A stretch of 64,000 bases of DNA from Pyrinomonadaceae bacterium. Lineage in GTDB: Bacteria > Acidobacteriota > Blastocatellia > Pyrinomonadales > Pyrinomonadaceae. A program made the translations under genes and the position numbers. This document shows, piece by piece, positions 1-11,152 of this stretch. Within the stretch, counting starts at the first letter, position 1; every line of letters begins with the position of its first letter. The notes beneath the pieces are model-generated. The model was not told the DNA's origin. It ran no database searches and was given only the letters and a program-made list of their open reading frames with translations. The stretch is taken from NCBI GenBank assembly GCA_014534425.1, contig JACVRN010000015.1:1-64000 (forward strand), written 5' to 3'.

Positions 1-91
1 GTCTCTGCCGCCGGTAGCTCCACATAACAATCGCCCAGAGAAGGAGACCTCCGAGCAGGAAGAGCATCAGGCTGCGTAAGAATGAGCGCAT
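1..91 (-). CDS. N-terminus of a membrane-anchored protein (partial, runs off the window start), possibly the partner of the MBOAT acyltransferase
   Basis: Reverse complement from 91 reads MRSFLRSLMLFLLGGLLLWAIVMWSYRRQR..., an N-terminal TM segment, 13 nt downstream of the MBOAT stop codon. Confidence 0.5.
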   Translation of the reverse strand, partial: MRSFLRSLMLFLLGGLLLWAIVMWSYRRQR

Positions 92-104
92 CGTTTTGAG
101 CGGT

Positions 105-1565
105 TCAGAATTGATAATAGTAAAACTGGCTGACGACGAACGTGCCGAAATAAAGTATCAGGAAAATCAGGGCGTAATAAGTCAGCCACCTGAAAGCCCT
201 GGGCCATGCGTCCAGGTTGACCTTCGAATAATATTGCAGCCCATCGACTACGGCGAAGCCCACGAGGAAGAGAATCAGCTTTCTCCCCGCGAGCGGATAT
301 TCCGGGTACGGGCGCAACAATTCGACAATCGAATAGTAAGCATGGATGTTCAAAGCGTCCGAGAAGATTTTCCTGAGTATCAGGAAAGCCGTCTGCAAAT
401 TGGGCGCACGAAAAAAGACCCACGTCAGGCAGATAAAGAGAAACGTCAGCAGTATCTTTAAAGATGTTCCGAGCCGCGAGCGAAAGTCTTCTCTGACTTC
501 GACCGCGCCTCTCATTTTTCTTCGCCGCACGGACGCGGGCAAAACTGCTACGCCGTTGATGCCGCCCCACAAGACGAAGTTCCATGATGCTCCGTGCCAG
601 AGACCGCTCAGGATAAAAGTTATAAGCACGTTCAAGGCTCTACGCAATCTTGAGCTTCTCATCCCGCCGAGCGAAAAAAAGAGATAGTCCCTGAACCAAC
701 TCATCAAAGAGATGTGCCAGCGACGCCAGAACTCTGCGGGCGATTGCGAGAAATAGGGATGCGCGAAATTAGGCACCGATTCCAGCCCAAGCAGCCTGCC
801 CGTTCCAATCGCTATGTCCGAATAGGCTGAGAAGTCGCAGTAAATCTGGAAGGCGAAGCAAAGGGTCGCAAACAGCAGTTGAGGCCCTGGCCGCGTCTGT
901 GCCTGAGAGTAAGCCAGATTCACAACCGGCGCGAGGTGGTCTGCCATCACCATCTTTTTGAAGAGGCCCCAGACTATCTGCCTGCACCCCATGACCGCCA
1001 ACGGATAATCGAAGCGGCGCTCATTGAGTAGCTGTTTGAGAAGATTGCCCGCCCTGTCAATCGGCCCCGCGAGAAGTTGCGGAAAGAAAGCTACGTAGGC
1101 CAGGTAAGCTGCGAGATTATTTGTAGGCTCCCTTTGCCGCCTGTAAACATCAATCGTGTAGCTGAGCGATTTGAAGGTATAAAAGCTTATGCCCACGGGC
1201 AGGATAAGATTCAGGAGCAAAGGGTCTGTGTGCCAGCCCAGTGATTCCGCCACACGGCGAAAATTCTCCGCGAAGAAATTGAAGTACTTGAAGAGGGCGA
1301 GCACGCCTATGCCACTTGAGATGCTCAGGGCCAAGAGCGCACGCCGCGCGCTTAAAGAGCGTGCGCGGGCCAACGCTAACCCGACGCCGAAATCTACGAG
1401 GCTCGTGTAGAGCAGCAAAGCACCGAAGCGCGTGTCCCAGGTAGCATAAAAAAAGTAGCTGGCAATGATGAGTAAAACATTTTGCGGGTCTCTTCGCTTC
1501 ACAAGCCAGTAGAGGGCGAAGCAGATGGCGAAGAAGAGAAAATAGGTGGGAGTGGTGATTGCCAT
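105..1565 (-). CDS. MBOAT family O-acyltransferase (AlgI-like)
   Basis: 486 aa multi-TM protein with DFSAYSDIAIGTGRLLG, FWRRWHISLMSWFRDYLF and LWHGASWNFVLWG. Confidence 0.9.
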   Translation of the reverse strand: MAITTPTYFLFFAICFALYWLVKRRDPQNVLLIIASYFFYATWDTRFGALLLYTSLVDFGVGLALARARSLSARRALLALSISSGIGVLALFKYFNFFAENFRRVAESLGWHTDPLLLNLILPVGISFYTFKSLSYTIDVYRRQREPTNNLAAYLAYVAFFPQLLAGPIDRAGNLLKQLLNERRFDYPLAVMGCRQIVWGLFKKMVMADHLAPVVNLAYSQAQTRPGPQLLFATLCFAFQIYCDFSAYSDIAIGTGRLLGLESVPNFAHPYFSQSPAEFWRRWHISLMSWFRDYLFFSLGGMRSSRLRRALNVLITFILSGLWHGASWNFVLWGGINGVAVLPASVRRRKMRGAVEVREDFRSRLGTSLKILLTFLFICLTWVFFRAPNLQTAFLILRKIFSDALNIHAYYSIVELLRPYPEYPLAGRKLILFLVGFAVVDGLQYYSKVNLDAWPRAFRWLTYYALIFLILYFGTFVVSQFYYYQF

Positions 1566-1578
1566 GTCTCAGGTCGAG

Positions 1579-2433
1579 TTAGAGCTTTCCCGAAAAGCGG
1601 TCGCTCTTGATGGCAAGAATCATTGTGCGTGGAAAGGTTATGGTCAGGCGCTTGTAAGAGGCGGCAGAATAATCGTGCTGCTCAAGCACAAGGTCAAAGC
1701 CGGAGCGCAGCAGGGCTTTGAGGAGCGATTCCTTTGTGAGCCAAAAGGAACTGCGATTTGAGTAAGAGGCCCAGAGCTGGTCTTCACGCTCCGCTCTTTC
1801 GTCATACTCAAAAAACCAGCGCCCCTCGTAAACTTCGTCCACGTCTTTCATAGCCACAAGCGGGCCAAGCTTGAGACGCGTATCTAGACGAGCAAGCCCC
1901 TCGTCTTCAGTCGGGGCGTAGTGCGAGTCGACTATGAGAAGGCTGCGGGTCGCTGCTGCTACCTGTCGCAGCCATGCGCTCGGACTGTCCAGGTGATAGA
2001 GGATGCCGAGCGCGAGCGTGACATCAAAGATGCCGAACCGCTCGCGGGTAAAATTTTTTACGTCGTCCATCTCGAAGCTCAAATTACGCAGCCCGAAATG
2101 CTCTTTCAGGAGTTGCAGTTTCTCGAAATTCTTCCAGCGCGCTTCAATCCCCGTAACATTCATGCCGAGTTGCGCGAGCGCGAGCGCAAAGCCTCCTTCA
2201 AGGCTGCCGAGGTCAACCGCGCTGAGGGCCGCGAAGTTGTCCCTGTAAAGAAAGCGCAGGACGCGCAGGATTGCCTTCAGGCGCAAGTCCGTCTCTATGA
2301 AATCGGGCTGGCCCGGCATGGTCGTCACCTCTTCGCTCAAGCGTACATTGTGTGAAGTCCAAAGCTGGCTTGCGAGCCGCCGCCGCAATTCCTCATCAGG
2401 TAAGGTCATCAGACGCTCCACGAAATTAATCAA
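1579..2433 (-). CDS. Class I SAM-dependent methyltransferase
   Basis: AVDLGSLEGGFALALAQLGMNVTGIEA and FDVTLALGILYHLDSP motifs. Confidence 0.85.
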   Translation of the reverse strand: MINFVERLMTLPDEELRRRLASQLWTSHNVRLSEEVTTMPGQPDFIETDLRLKAILRVLRFLYRDNFAALSAVDLGSLEGGFALALAQLGMNVTGIEARWKNFEKLQLLKEHFGLRNLSFEMDDVKNFTRERFGIFDVTLALGILYHLDSPSAWLRQVAAATRSLLIVDSHYAPTEDEGLARLDTRLKLGPLVAMKDVDEVYEGRWFFEYDERAEREDQLWASYSNRSSFWLTKESLLKALLRSGFDLVLEQHDYSAASYKRLTITFPRTMILAIKSDRFSGKL

Positions 2434-2438
2434 CGCAT

Positions 2439-5420
2439 TCAGGGCTTCGGCGTGCGCTCGAATTTTAGCGAGCCGTTACTGTGCGGTACCCAACGGGTCT
2501 TCCACTTGGCTTCAAAGCGGCGACGATTCTCGTCAAAGAGCGCCGCGTACTCGCCCGTCTCAATCAGCTTTTTGAAGGCAGCCTGCCCGAAGTGATGCAC
2601 GAAGGCATCTGCCGCGCAAACGACCTTGTAGCCAGCAGCCTTCACGCGCTCCGTGTAATCGTCGTCTTCAAACATCCCTACGCCGAACTGTTCGTCAAGC
2701 GGGCCGACGCGCTCAAAGGTATCGCGGCGCATAGCAAGGCAGAACATAGCGAGCATGCGTATGCTTGCCGACTCCGATTCATGAAGACGTGCGCGCTCCG
2801 ACGCGAACCTTTCCATCTCCGACCATGTCTTGTAATCCACTTCTACCTTAGCTTCGTTCCCGACGAAGTTTGTGACCGGGCCGACGATGCCTACCTGCGG
2901 GTCGTCCAGGTGTTTTAAGAGAAGCGTCAGCCAGCCCGGCGGGACTACAGTGTCGTTATTGAGAAGCACGATATACTTGCCGCGACTCATGCCAATGCCC
3001 TGATTGTTCGCTCTGGCAAAGCCTTGATTGTCCGGGTTGAGTATGACGTGAATATTCGGGTGAGTGTCCGCAAGGCGGCGCAGGAATTCAGGAGTCGCGT
3101 CCGCAGAGTTGTTGTCTATGACTATCACCTCGTAGTTTAGGTATTCGGTGTTGCGAAGGATGCTCTCAAGGCAGAGCATGTTCAGGGCCAGATTGTTGTA
3201 GGTGACTATGACTATGCTCGCAAGCGGCGTGGCTTCGGAAAGCGAACCGATTATTGTTTCGTACCTATCGCGCCAATCATTGCGGCTGGCGAACTCTCTG
3301 CGGCGCTCTCTTATTTGAGGGTCATCTTCGTGTACGGCTGCGTCGAGTTTGTCGAGGAACTCCTCTCGACTTCGCGCGATGTAAATATAGTCTTCGTAGG
3401 ATTGAAGCTCGGAGAGCGCTACGGAGACTACGGGCTTGCCCGCGCTCAGGTACTCGTACATCTTCACGGGGTCTGTGGCGTGCGTGATGCGGCTGAGCTT
3501 GAATGGAATCAGGCAGGCGTCGAAGTGATAAAGATATTGCGGCATAGTTTCGTAGGGTTGCTGACCGAGAAGCCGCACGTTCAGCAGCGACGAGAGGCGC
3601 GAAACGTCAACGTCGAAGACTCCGCCGAGCAGGACGAATGAATATTGGGGCCGCTCGCTTGCTACGTAGGTCATTAGCTCTACGTCGAACCAGTCGGCAA
3701 TTGCGCCGAAGAAGCCTACGACCGCGCGGGAGTCCTTTTTAATAAGCTCGTTCGGCTGGCAGCGTCTCTCGTAATATTCAAAATCGACCGCGTTTCGCGC
3801 CAGCGCAGTAGGCCCTTTCCTCTCTCTGCCTTTATCGAGCAGGCTAGCGGAACTTACAACCAGCAGGTCGCAATCCCTCACCAGTTCATGCTCGGCCCTT
3901 GCGACCATTTGTGTGACGCCGGGAAAATCTTCCCACTCGTCCATGCAGTCGTAAACGACAGGCCAACCCCATCTTTCTCTCGCCGCGAGCGCAACACGCG
4001 TCCAAGAAGGAGTCATGACGTAGCCTATTGCCCCATCAATGTTGCACGCGAGCTTTAGTTCATTCAGAGACCGAAGCAGGGAGTCCGCGTTCGTGCCTTT
4101 GACCACTTCCTGATTGATGCGCGGCTGGTGCTCGGATGCCAGCGTCACCTCGTAAACGTTCTTCTTAATCTCCGTCAAAGAGAAGCGCGGGTGTGCTTGA
4201 GGGGGAAGAACTTCTTTGAGCTTGATGAGAAAAACCCTGTGGCCGTGCGCGGCGAATTGCGACATTAGCTGTTGCGGTCGCTGGTATCTGAAATCCCAGT
4301 CGATAATCGAAAAACAGATTACGTCCGTCTTGTGAAGAGGCGCGGGCGCTTGCTTCTCAAGAAGCTTCAATATCTGTTTACTGTCCGGCGATGGAAGCAG
4401 AGCTATGGAATCCTTTAGCCGGTCGCTCATGCAGGCTTTGGGCGCGACGGGCGCGCACGTCACAAGGCTTTCGACTTCGCTCTGCACTCCGGGGCCGTGC
4501 CCGTTGAGACGCTTTCTCAATGGCTTAATCAGCCTGTCATACACAGGCTCGAAAAAGCGCATCTTGATGCGGCCAAGCCTGTTGGCCCAACGCCATGACC
4601 TTGTGTTGAGAATCAGGTTTAGCCTTGTATCAACCGCCGTGAGTTCCGCCGAAAGGGCGTCGATTGTCTCCTGCTGCGCGGCTATGGTCTTTAACTGCGC
4701 GTCGCTTTCATGCTCTTTATCCGGGCGAACCTGAAGGCGCTGGCCTAGCTGTGAAAAGTACTCGCGCACAATTGATTGCTCTTCCGGCGTTGCCGACAAG
4801 AGCTTGTCCAGAGCTTCGGGCGTGCGGGAGCCTGTCGCAAGCAGTCCCAATCCGTGCTCGTGCTTGAACTCAAAGTGCGGGTAAATCTGTTTGAGTTCTT
4901 CCCAGAGCCTACACACTCCTGAGTCGCGCACCGTTATGTTGTGAAGAAGCAGAACACCGCGCTCGCCGTTCATCTTTGGCAGCCACGTTTCGAAGTCGTG
5001 CGTGACCGCTTCGTAAGTGTGAAGGCCGTCTATGTGAAGCAGGTCAATCGTGCCGTCTTCAAAATCAGAGACGGCGTGGTCGAACCTGCTCTGTATGAGA
5101 GAAGAGAACTCGCCGTACAAAGGGTCGTGATAGGCGCGCAGGTCTTTCAGGGCTTCCGCGCCGTCGTGGAATCCGTCCTGCTCGAAGTCTTCCCAAGTAC
5201 CTACGGCTAAGCAGCGCGTCTCCAAATTCAGTTCTTTGACGGCCTGACAAAAGGCGCAATAGGAAACTCCGCTAAAGGTGCCTAGCTCGACCAGCAGGCG
5301 CGGCCTGAGAGCATCCACCAGAAACATCCCGAAAGGAATGTGCGCGGCCCATGCGCTTAGGGTAAGCCTCTGCGGGTAAGAAAGTGAGACGGGATAATCC
5401 AGGGGATTGAACTTTGACAT
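2439..5420 (-). CDS. Three-domain protein: class I methyltransferase, GT4-like glycosyltransferase and GT2 glycosyltransferase
   Basis: 993 aa. N-term [16 protein letters not shown] / [15 protein letters not shown]; middle [26 protein letters not shown]-term [22 protein letters not shown]...[14 protein letters not shown]. Confidence 0.85.
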   Translation of the reverse strand: MSKFNPLDYPVSLSYPQRLTLSAWAAHIPFGMFLVDALRPRLLVELGTFSGVSYCAFCQAVKELNLETRCLAVGTWEDFEQDGFHDGAEALKDLRAYHDPLYGEFSSLIQSRFDHAVSDFEDGTIDLLHIDGLHTYEAVTHDFETWLPKMNGERGVLLLHNITVRDSGVCRLWEELKQIYPHFEFKHEHGLGLLATGSRTPEALDKLLSATPEEQSIVREYFSQLGQRLQVRPDKEHESDAQLKTIAAQQETIDALSAELTAVDTRLNLILNTRSWRWANRLGRIKMRFFEPVYDRLIKPLRKRLNGHGPGVQSEVESLVTCAPVAPKACMSDRLKDSIALLPSPDSKQILKLLEKQAPAPLHKTDVICFSIIDWDFRYQRPQQLMSQFAAHGHRVFLIKLKEVLPPQAHPRFSLTEIKKNVYEVTLASEHQPRINQEVVKGTNADSLLRSLNELKLACNIDGAIGYVMTPSWTRVALAARERWGWPVVYDCMDEWEDFPGVTQMVARAEHELVRDCDLLVVSSASLLDKGRERKGPTALARNAVDFEYYERRCQPNELIKKDSRAVVGFFGAIADWFDVELMTYVASERPQYSFVLLGGVFDVDVSRLSSLLNVRLLGQQPYETMPQYLYHFDACLIPFKLSRITHATDPVKMYEYLSAGKPVVSVALSELQSYEDYIYIARSREEFLDKLDAAVHEDDPQIRERRREFASRNDWRDRYETIIGSLSEATPLASIVIVTYNNLALNMLCLESILRNTEYLNYEVIVIDNNSADATPEFLRRLADTHPNIHVILNPDNQGFARANNQGIGMSRGKYIVLLNNDTVVPPGWLTLLLKHLDDPQVGIVGPVTNFVGNEAKVEVDYKTWSEMERFASERARLHESESASIRMLAMFCLAMRRDTFERVGPLDEQFGVGMFEDDDYTERVKAAGYKVVCAADAFVHHFGQAAFKKLIETGEYAALFDENRRRFEAKWKTRWVPHSNGSLKFERTPKP

Positions 5421-5479
5421 TCTCTTGCGACCGATTCGATAAGCGTAAAAAGCGGCTTACGGTTTAGACCTACAGTTTC

Positions 5480-6760
5480 TCACTCGACGCGCTCCCACGA
5501 AGAGGCCATGAGAACAGGGCCATAAACGGGGCTGTATGCCTCGCCGTTTCCGAAACTGTTGCGCCAGATAACTTCAAACCACGCGGCGTTGTGCAGCCCG
5601 TCAATCATGCCCTGGTATTTATTATCAAGGCTCAAGCTCAAAAGGTATCTGCCGCTCCCCAGTTGTAGCTGCGGCAAGCAGCAGCGAATGCGGCTTGGGC
5701 CTTCTATGTCGGGAAAGCGCTCTTCCTGAAAATAGGTGGCGGCGGTAGTGATGCGCTGGCCCGTGCTGTCTTCTATGGAGAAAGCGATTCGGGGTTCGCG
5801 TATAGTCGAGTTGGGACTGATTAGCATCTCCGCGACCATAGCGTCGCCCGGATGAAAGCGCATGGTCGGCGCGTCGCTGCCGTTGTAGAGCGTCAGGCGT
5901 TGTATGACGGGCTGGCAGCCTGGCAGTCGCGCGGGGTGATTAGATAAATCGAAATCTCCATCCTCCGACTGTGAAGCATCGTTCAGGTAACGCGAGGTGA
6001 CGGAAGAACTGGAGCCTTCTTCGCTCAGCCTGCCCGACTGAATGAGAAAGACTCTGCTGCACATCTGCTGTATGGCAGCCATGTTGTGGCTGACGAAGAG
6101 GACGGTTCTGCCGTCACGACTGACCTCTTTCATCTTCCGCAGACATTTATTCTGAAAAGCAGCGTCGCCTACGGCCAGCACTTCGTCGAGCAGCAGAATC
6201 TCAGGGTCGAGGTGAGCGGCGATGGCGAAGGCCAGGCGCAGGTACATGCCGCTTGAGTAATGCTTGACGGGCATCTCCAGAAAACGCTCCATCTCGGCAA
6301 AGGCGACTATCTCGTCAAACCTTCGCTCTATCTGCTGCCGCTTCATGCCCAGAAGAGCGCCGTTGAGGAAAATATTCTCGCGCCCCGAAAGGTCTGGATG
6401 AAAGCCCGTGCCGACCTCCATCAAACTGCCCACGGTTCCGTACAGGTCTGCATAGCCTGCGGTCGGTCTGGTGATGCGCGAGAGGATTTTAAGCAGAGTG
6501 CTTTTGCCTGCGCCGTTGCGGCCTATGATGCCTACGACTTCGCCTGGCCGAATCTCGAAGCTCACGTCACGAAGCGCCCACAGGTCGTCTTCGCCATCTC
6601 TTCTACGGCGCGAGAAGGGCGATGCGAGCTTTCCCATGAACGCCTCTCGCAGCGTAGGAGCAGCGATTGAGCGTTGGCCCAGGCGGTACAGCTTGCTCAG
6701 CTTCTCGACTTTGATAATCGGTCTCATTAATTCAGGCCGCTCGTCTCTTCGGCTAAACAA
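5480..6760 (-). CDS. Polysaccharide ABC transporter ATP-binding protein (Wzt-like)
   Basis: Walker A GRNGAGKST, signature YSSGMYLRLAFA, Walker B ILLLDEVLAVGD, and a C-terminal extension typical of Wzt-type cargo-binding domains. Confidence 0.9.
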   Translation of the reverse strand: MFSRRDERPELMRPIIKVEKLSKLYRLGQRSIAAPTLREAFMGKLASPFSRRRRDGEDDLWALRDVSFEIRPGEVVGIIGRNGAGKSTLLKILSRITRPTAGYADLYGTVGSLMEVGTGFHPDLSGRENIFLNGALLGMKRQQIERRFDEIVAFAEMERFLEMPVKHYSSGMYLRLAFAIAAHLDPEILLLDEVLAVGDAAFQNKCLRKMKEVSRDGRTVLFVSHNMAAIQQMCSRVFLIQSGRLSEEGSSSSVTSRYLNDASQSEDGDFDLSNHPARLPGCQPVIQRLTLYNGSDAPTMRFHPGDAMVAEMLISPNSTIREPRIAFSIEDSTGQRITTAATYFQEERFPDIEGPSRIRCCLPQLQLGSGRYLLSLSLDNKYQGMIDGLHNAAWFEVIWRNSFGNGEAYSPVYGPVLMASSWERVE

Positions 6761-7679
6761 CGTCTGCGAAGCTCTCTTCGGCAGAGTGAAACGCGTAGGT
6801 TGAATAAACCAGCAGCGCGCCCGTGACTATGACGGAGAAAGCAATGCTCGGCCAATCAAGCTTCAGGTTGAAAAGACAGGCGCGCATCCCCTCTATGATT
6901 CCAACCAGTGGATTGAGCGAATAAACCGAGCGCCACTTTTCAGGCACCACGCTGGAAGAGTAAACGATGGGCGAGGTGAACATCCAAAGTTGAAGCAGGA
7001 CGGGCAGCAGCGTGCCTACGTCTCTGTACCTGACGTTCAGTGCGGCAGACCACAGGCCGCAGGCCACTGCGAGCAGCGTCAACTCCGCGACCAGCGCAGG
7101 GAATAACAGCAGCTTCCATGAAGGCTCAAAGCCGTAATAGAAGAGCAGTGCGAAGAGTATGACGGCTGCCACGCAGAAGTCCGCCAGGCGAACGGCGACC
7201 GATGCCGCCGGAAGAAAGAGGCGCGGGAAGTAGACTTTGGTTATCAAATGCGCGCCGCCCACAAGGCTCTGGCTGCTGCTCAAGACGGCGTTGTTAAAGA
7301 AGGCCCAGGGCAGAAGCCCCGCGTAAACGAAGATTGAATAGGGCAAGCCGCTCGAAGGCACTCCGACCAGCATGCCCAGAAAGACTGTAAAGATAAGGGC
7401 CATCAAAACCGGTTGCAGGACTACCCACGCAGCGCCCAGGGCAGCCTGTTTATAACGCGCCTTCAAATCTCTCCAGACCAGGAAATAGAATAGCTCGTGA
7501 TACTCCTGCAACTCTCCAACATCCAGCAAGGCCCACGCTCGCGCCGGTCTAATCCTGATAACAGGAACACGGGGCAGCGCGTGCGTTGAATGAGAGCTAC
7601 TTGATGGAAGGGCAGGGCCTTCATCGGGGCCGTATTCGAGCTTTTCGGAAACTAACATCGTATTGCAGTCTGAATTCAC
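6753..7679 (-). CDS. Polysaccharide ABC transporter permease (Wzm-like, ABC-2)
   Basis: LVWRDLKARYKQAALGAAWVVLQPVLMALIFTVFLG; overlaps the Wzt-like gene by 8 nt. Confidence 0.9.
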   Translation of the reverse strand: MNSDCNTMLVSEKLEYGPDEGPALPSSSSHSTHALPRVPVIRIRPARAWALLDVGELQEYHELFYFLVWRDLKARYKQAALGAAWVVLQPVLMALIFTVFLGMLVGVPSSGLPYSIFVYAGLLPWAFFNNAVLSSSQSLVGGAHLITKVYFPRLFLPAASVAVRLADFCVAAVILFALLFYYGFEPSWKLLLFPALVAELTLLAVACGLWSAALNVRYRDVGTLLPVLLQLWMFTSPIVYSSSVVPEKWRSVYSLNPLVGIIEGMRACLFNLKLDWPSIAFSVIVTGALLVYSTYAFHSAEESFADVV

Positions 7680-7834
7680 GCGGCGAATGTTCGAAGGGAT
7701 TTAACTCATGCGAGGCGAGTCTACTCAAGCAGAGTTACAGGCGTCAAGACTCACACTTTGACGGTTGAATGCGATTGATGTGTAGGGGCACAGAGAGTTG
7801 AATCTTTCTTTATCCCTCAAGCATACTGTCTTAC

Positions 7835-8487
7835 ATGGGACGCACAGTTGTTGTCGGAGACATTCATGGCTGCTATGACGAGCTTCTGGACTTGCTGGAA
7901 AAAATCTCATTCGGCAGCGATGATCGTCTAGTCTCGGTCGGCGACCTCATCGTCAAGGGCGAGAAGAACAGGGAGGTGCTTGAGCTTTTCATTTCGGACA
8001 AACGCTTCTCGGCAGTTTTAGGCAATCATGACCGGAAGATGCTTCGCCACTGGAAGGGCAAGAGGGTTTCGCTCAAGAAGGCGCACGAGGATGCGATTGC
8101 CGAATTGGAAACCGGCAGGGAAAAGTATGCAAGCTATCTGGACTCCCTGCCGCTCGTTATAGAACTGGACAATCATCTGGTCGTGCATGCGGGCGTGCGA
8201 CCCGGAGTTGCCATAGGTGAGCAGGCGGTAGAGGATTTGACGGAGCTTCGCACGCTCGGCGCAGACGCACGAGTAGAGAAGGCACGCCCTGGTACGAAGA
8301 GTATGCGGGCGAGAAGACTGTTCTCTTCGGCCATTGGCCTGCGCCGTTGCCCAGGCGCGGGCCGCATGCTTTAGGGCTGGACACGGGCTGCGTCTACGGC
8401 TATCAACTGACGGCTTACATTATTGAGACCAATGAATTGGTAAACGTGCAGGCCCGACGCGCTTATGACGTGCCGCCTCAGAAATAA
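7835..8487 (+). pseudogene. Metallophosphoesterase (PrpA/Ser-Thr phosphatase-like) interrupted by an apparent frameshift near 8260-8280
   Basis: GDIHGCYDE, VGDLIVKG, GNHDRK motifs. ORF ends at 8374, but the family-like C-term TPWYEEYAGEKTVLFGHWPAPLPRRGPHALGLDTGCVYGYQL...PPQK* continues in another frame to 8487. Confidence 0.75.
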
Positions 8488-8502
8488 AGAAGAAACACAC
8501 GA

Positions 8503-9507
8503 TTAGCTTCCGGCGGGTTGATGCGTCCGTGTCTCTTGAATACTCTCTTTGAGCCTTGAGTAAAAGCCCGTGGCCTTCCAGTCTGACCAGCGCGACAGCG
8601 CATTGCTGTAATGCTTGGTTCGCTCTTTGACGAAATGTTGAAGGAGCCAGAGGTCGGACGCGTGTTCCGTCACCTGCTGGCTCAATGCGCTGCCAGCATC
8701 AAGCGCGACGGCGCTTTCATTCTGCGCGTTGAGCCTCGCGCCAAGGTCGTCAATCCAGACATCGCAATCGTGCAACTCTCCGAGAGAAGTTTGTAGCTCG
8801 GCTATCTCCTTGGCGAACTCCCTTAATTCCTCTCCCAAACAGGGCGAGAAGAGTTCAAGGGAATAGCGCAGCCTCTTGGCGGCAATTCGCATCTCGTGCA
8901 GAGGCTCCACGTCGAAGGGGTTGAAAAGGCTGCTGCTCAGATCATCCAGTTCCCTGTGATGAGACAAAATCACTTCCCGGCCCATCTCTCTAAATGTTAA
9001 GCCTGTGTCCGTGCTCTCTTTCAAGTTGTTCGCCCTGCTCGCCGCAGCTTCCAGAAGCCAGGACGTGAACTTTTGTTGAAGCTCGCTTATACCTTCATCC
9101 GAGATTGCGGCTTGCAGGTGCTCGCGCGCCGCCGCTTGACGCCTTCGTCTCTCTTCTATGAACTGTTTGATTCCTGCTGCGGCCCCTTTCTTGGCCCTAC
9201 GCCTGAGCTTCTTCAAGGCCACTATCGCCACGTCTTCGTCGCGCACCGAGCCTAGAGAGCGCGCAATCTCTTTAAGCTGTTTGCGCGGCGCTTTGCCCTC
9301 GTTGAGAAAGGGGGCGAAGTCGCGCAGGAGGCTTCGCAAACGGCGCGACGCGACGCGCATGTCGTGTACGCCCTCAATGTCAGACCAATCCAGCGCCTTC
9401 GCTCTCAACTCGCACATCTCGTCCAGCCGAGTTCGCAGGATTAAGTTGATGTTGAAGAAGGCGTCGGCGTTACAATCCAGTCCTTCTATTTCTCTTGCTT
9501 TAGCCAT
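8503..9507 (-). CDS. CHAD domain protein
   Basis: Repeated conserved-His helices VHDMRVASRRLRSLLRDF and LHEMRIAAKRLRYSLELF. Confidence 0.88.
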   Translation of the reverse strand: MAKAREIEGLDCNADAFFNINLILRTRLDEMCELRAKALDWSDIEGVHDMRVASRRLRSLLRDFAPFLNEGKAPRKQLKEIARSLGSVRDEDVAIVALKKLRRRAKKGAAAGIKQFIEERRRRQAAAREHLQAAISDEGISELQQKFTSWLLEAAASRANNLKESTDTGLTFREMGREVILSHHRELDDLSSSLFNPFDVEPLHEMRIAAKRLRYSLELFSPCLGEELREFAKEIAELQTSLGELHDCDVWIDDLGARLNAQNESAVALDAGSALSQQVTEHASDLWLLQHFVKERTKHYSNALSRWSDWKATGFYSRLKESIQETRTHQPAGS

Positions 9508-11089
9508 AGCTGAAAGAAAGTTTGCAGTTGAAGGCGCTCTCGAAGAGGTCGCCCTTCTGTTCGGCTGCCAGAATCTCTTTATCGCAATCCAGCCGACTCT
9601 CCAACTGCATGTGAATCATCTGGCCGCTCTTTGTGCAGCGCACCTCCCGTATGCGACAGTCGTAACTTTTATCCAGGGCATCGCTGATGCGAAGGATTGC
9701 CCCCAGGCGGCAGACCGTCTCACGATCCGCCTGATTAAGAATAGAGTACTCCGTGTGCCGCTCCTTCGGCGTTGGCCCGCGATGATAGCGCGCGATGTTT
9801 GCTATCACCAACCGCTCGGCCTCCGAGAAGCCCGTCAACTCCGAGAACTTAATCAGATAGAGCGAGTGCTTGTGATGCGACTCGTGCGCTATGTGATAGC
9901 CCACGTCATGGAGGAGCGAGGCCGCAGACAGCAGTATGCGTTCCCGCCGAGCCAGTTTATAGAGCGGGGCCAGTTGGTCGAAGATGGCTTCGGCTAGGCG
10001 CGCCACATGAAAGGCGTGCGCCTCTTCGTAACCGAAGCGGCGACCAACGGCGTGAACGCCGCGAAGTCTCTGGTCTGCTATGTCCGGCACGGGCGGTCGC
10101 GCTTCGGCCTCCAACTCTCGCAGCCTCTCTATAATCACGCCTTCACGAAGCGCCCAATCGCAAGTACGCATGACGTTGATTGCCAAGGCGTGCATAGCGC
10201 CTTCGAGTATCTGGCCGCCTGCAATGATAATCTCGGAGCGCTGATGGCTGATGCCCGGCTGGCCGCGCCGCTCTGAAAGATTCATCTCCGCCAGGCGCGC
10301 GTTGAGGCGTTCGAGTTGGTTGAGTGGAATCTCCATGCCAGCAGGTTGCGCCGCCTGCGATTTATTGTCCGCGTTTTTTAGCTGTCGCAGTCGCAGGACT
10401 TCACCCAGCGCCAGAATCGTGCCGGAAGTTCCGGTCGCGTACTGCCAGTAAGCGGGCTTCAATTCGCGTGCTGGACGCTCAAGCGCTGCGGCGACCTCGT
10501 TCCTTAGGGCGCGCAACTCTTTCGGCTTAACAGGGTCGGACGCGATGAACTCTTCGGTCAACCCCACGGCTCCCAGCTTGACCGAGAAGAGTTGCTTCGG
10601 CACGCCGTCTCTGACCAGAGAGATTTCCGTGGAGCCTCCGCCGATGTCTATGTTGATTAAGGAAGCGCCCGTGGGGACGCAGCCCTTCGAAGCCGCAAGA
10701 CCTATAAGACGCGCCTCTTCTATCGGAGAGAGCACCTCTACGCGAACACCCGTCTGCCGCTCTATCTCGTCTATGAACTCGTGGGAGTTGTCCGCTTCTC
10801 TGACGGAAGCTGTGGCGACGGCCACCACCTGTTCCGCGCCGCGCGCCTCTGCAATCGAGCGAAAGCGCTTGATGCAATCGGCTGCGCGCTCCGTGGCGGA
10901 CTTTGAGAGATGTCCCTGGCGCAGAGTGTTGTGCCCCAATCGTACAGCCTCTTTCTCGCGGGCCAGCACGGCGAACGAATCGCTGGCAGCAGCATCTACG
11001 ACCGCCAGCTTGATGGAATTAGAGCCTATGTCAATGGCAGCAAGTTTCAACCCCGTGGGCCTCCCCAGGTCAGCTTTAAAAAGCCTCAC
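9500..11089 (-). CDS. Ppx/GppA exopolyphosphatase family protein with C-terminal HD-type region
   Basis: AAIDIGSNSIKLAVVDA, INIDIGGGSTEISL, ATGTSGTI and SAASLLHDVGYHIAHESHHKHS. Confidence 0.92.
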   Translation of the reverse strand: MRLFKADLGRPTGLKLAAIDIGSNSIKLAVVDAAASDSFAVLAREKEAVRLGHNTLRQGHLSKSATERAADCIKRFRSIAEARGAEQVVAVATASVREADNSHEFIDEIERQTGVRVEVLSPIEEARLIGLAASKGCVPTGASLINIDIGGGSTEISLVRDGVPKQLFSVKLGAVGLTEEFIASDPVKPKELRALRNEVAAALERPARELKPAYWQYATGTSGTILALGEVLRLRQLKNADNKSQAAQPAGMEIPLNQLERLNARLAEMNLSERRGQPGISHQRSEIIIAGGQILEGAMHALAINVMRTCDWALREGVIIERLRELEAEARPPVPDIADQRLRGVHAVGRRFGYEEAHAFHVARLAEAIFDQLAPLYKLARRERILLSAASLLHDVGYHIAHESHHKHSLYLIKFSELTGFSEAERLVIANIARYHRGPTPKERHTEYSILNQADRETVCRLGAILRISDALDKSYDCRIREVRCTKSGQMIHMQLESRLDCDKEILAAEQKGDLFESAFNCKLSFSYG

Positions 11090-11152
11090 GCAATATTAAC
11101 ACTTACTTAATCTACTTGAAGCGTACTAAATCGGCGGGTATAAGATAAGACG

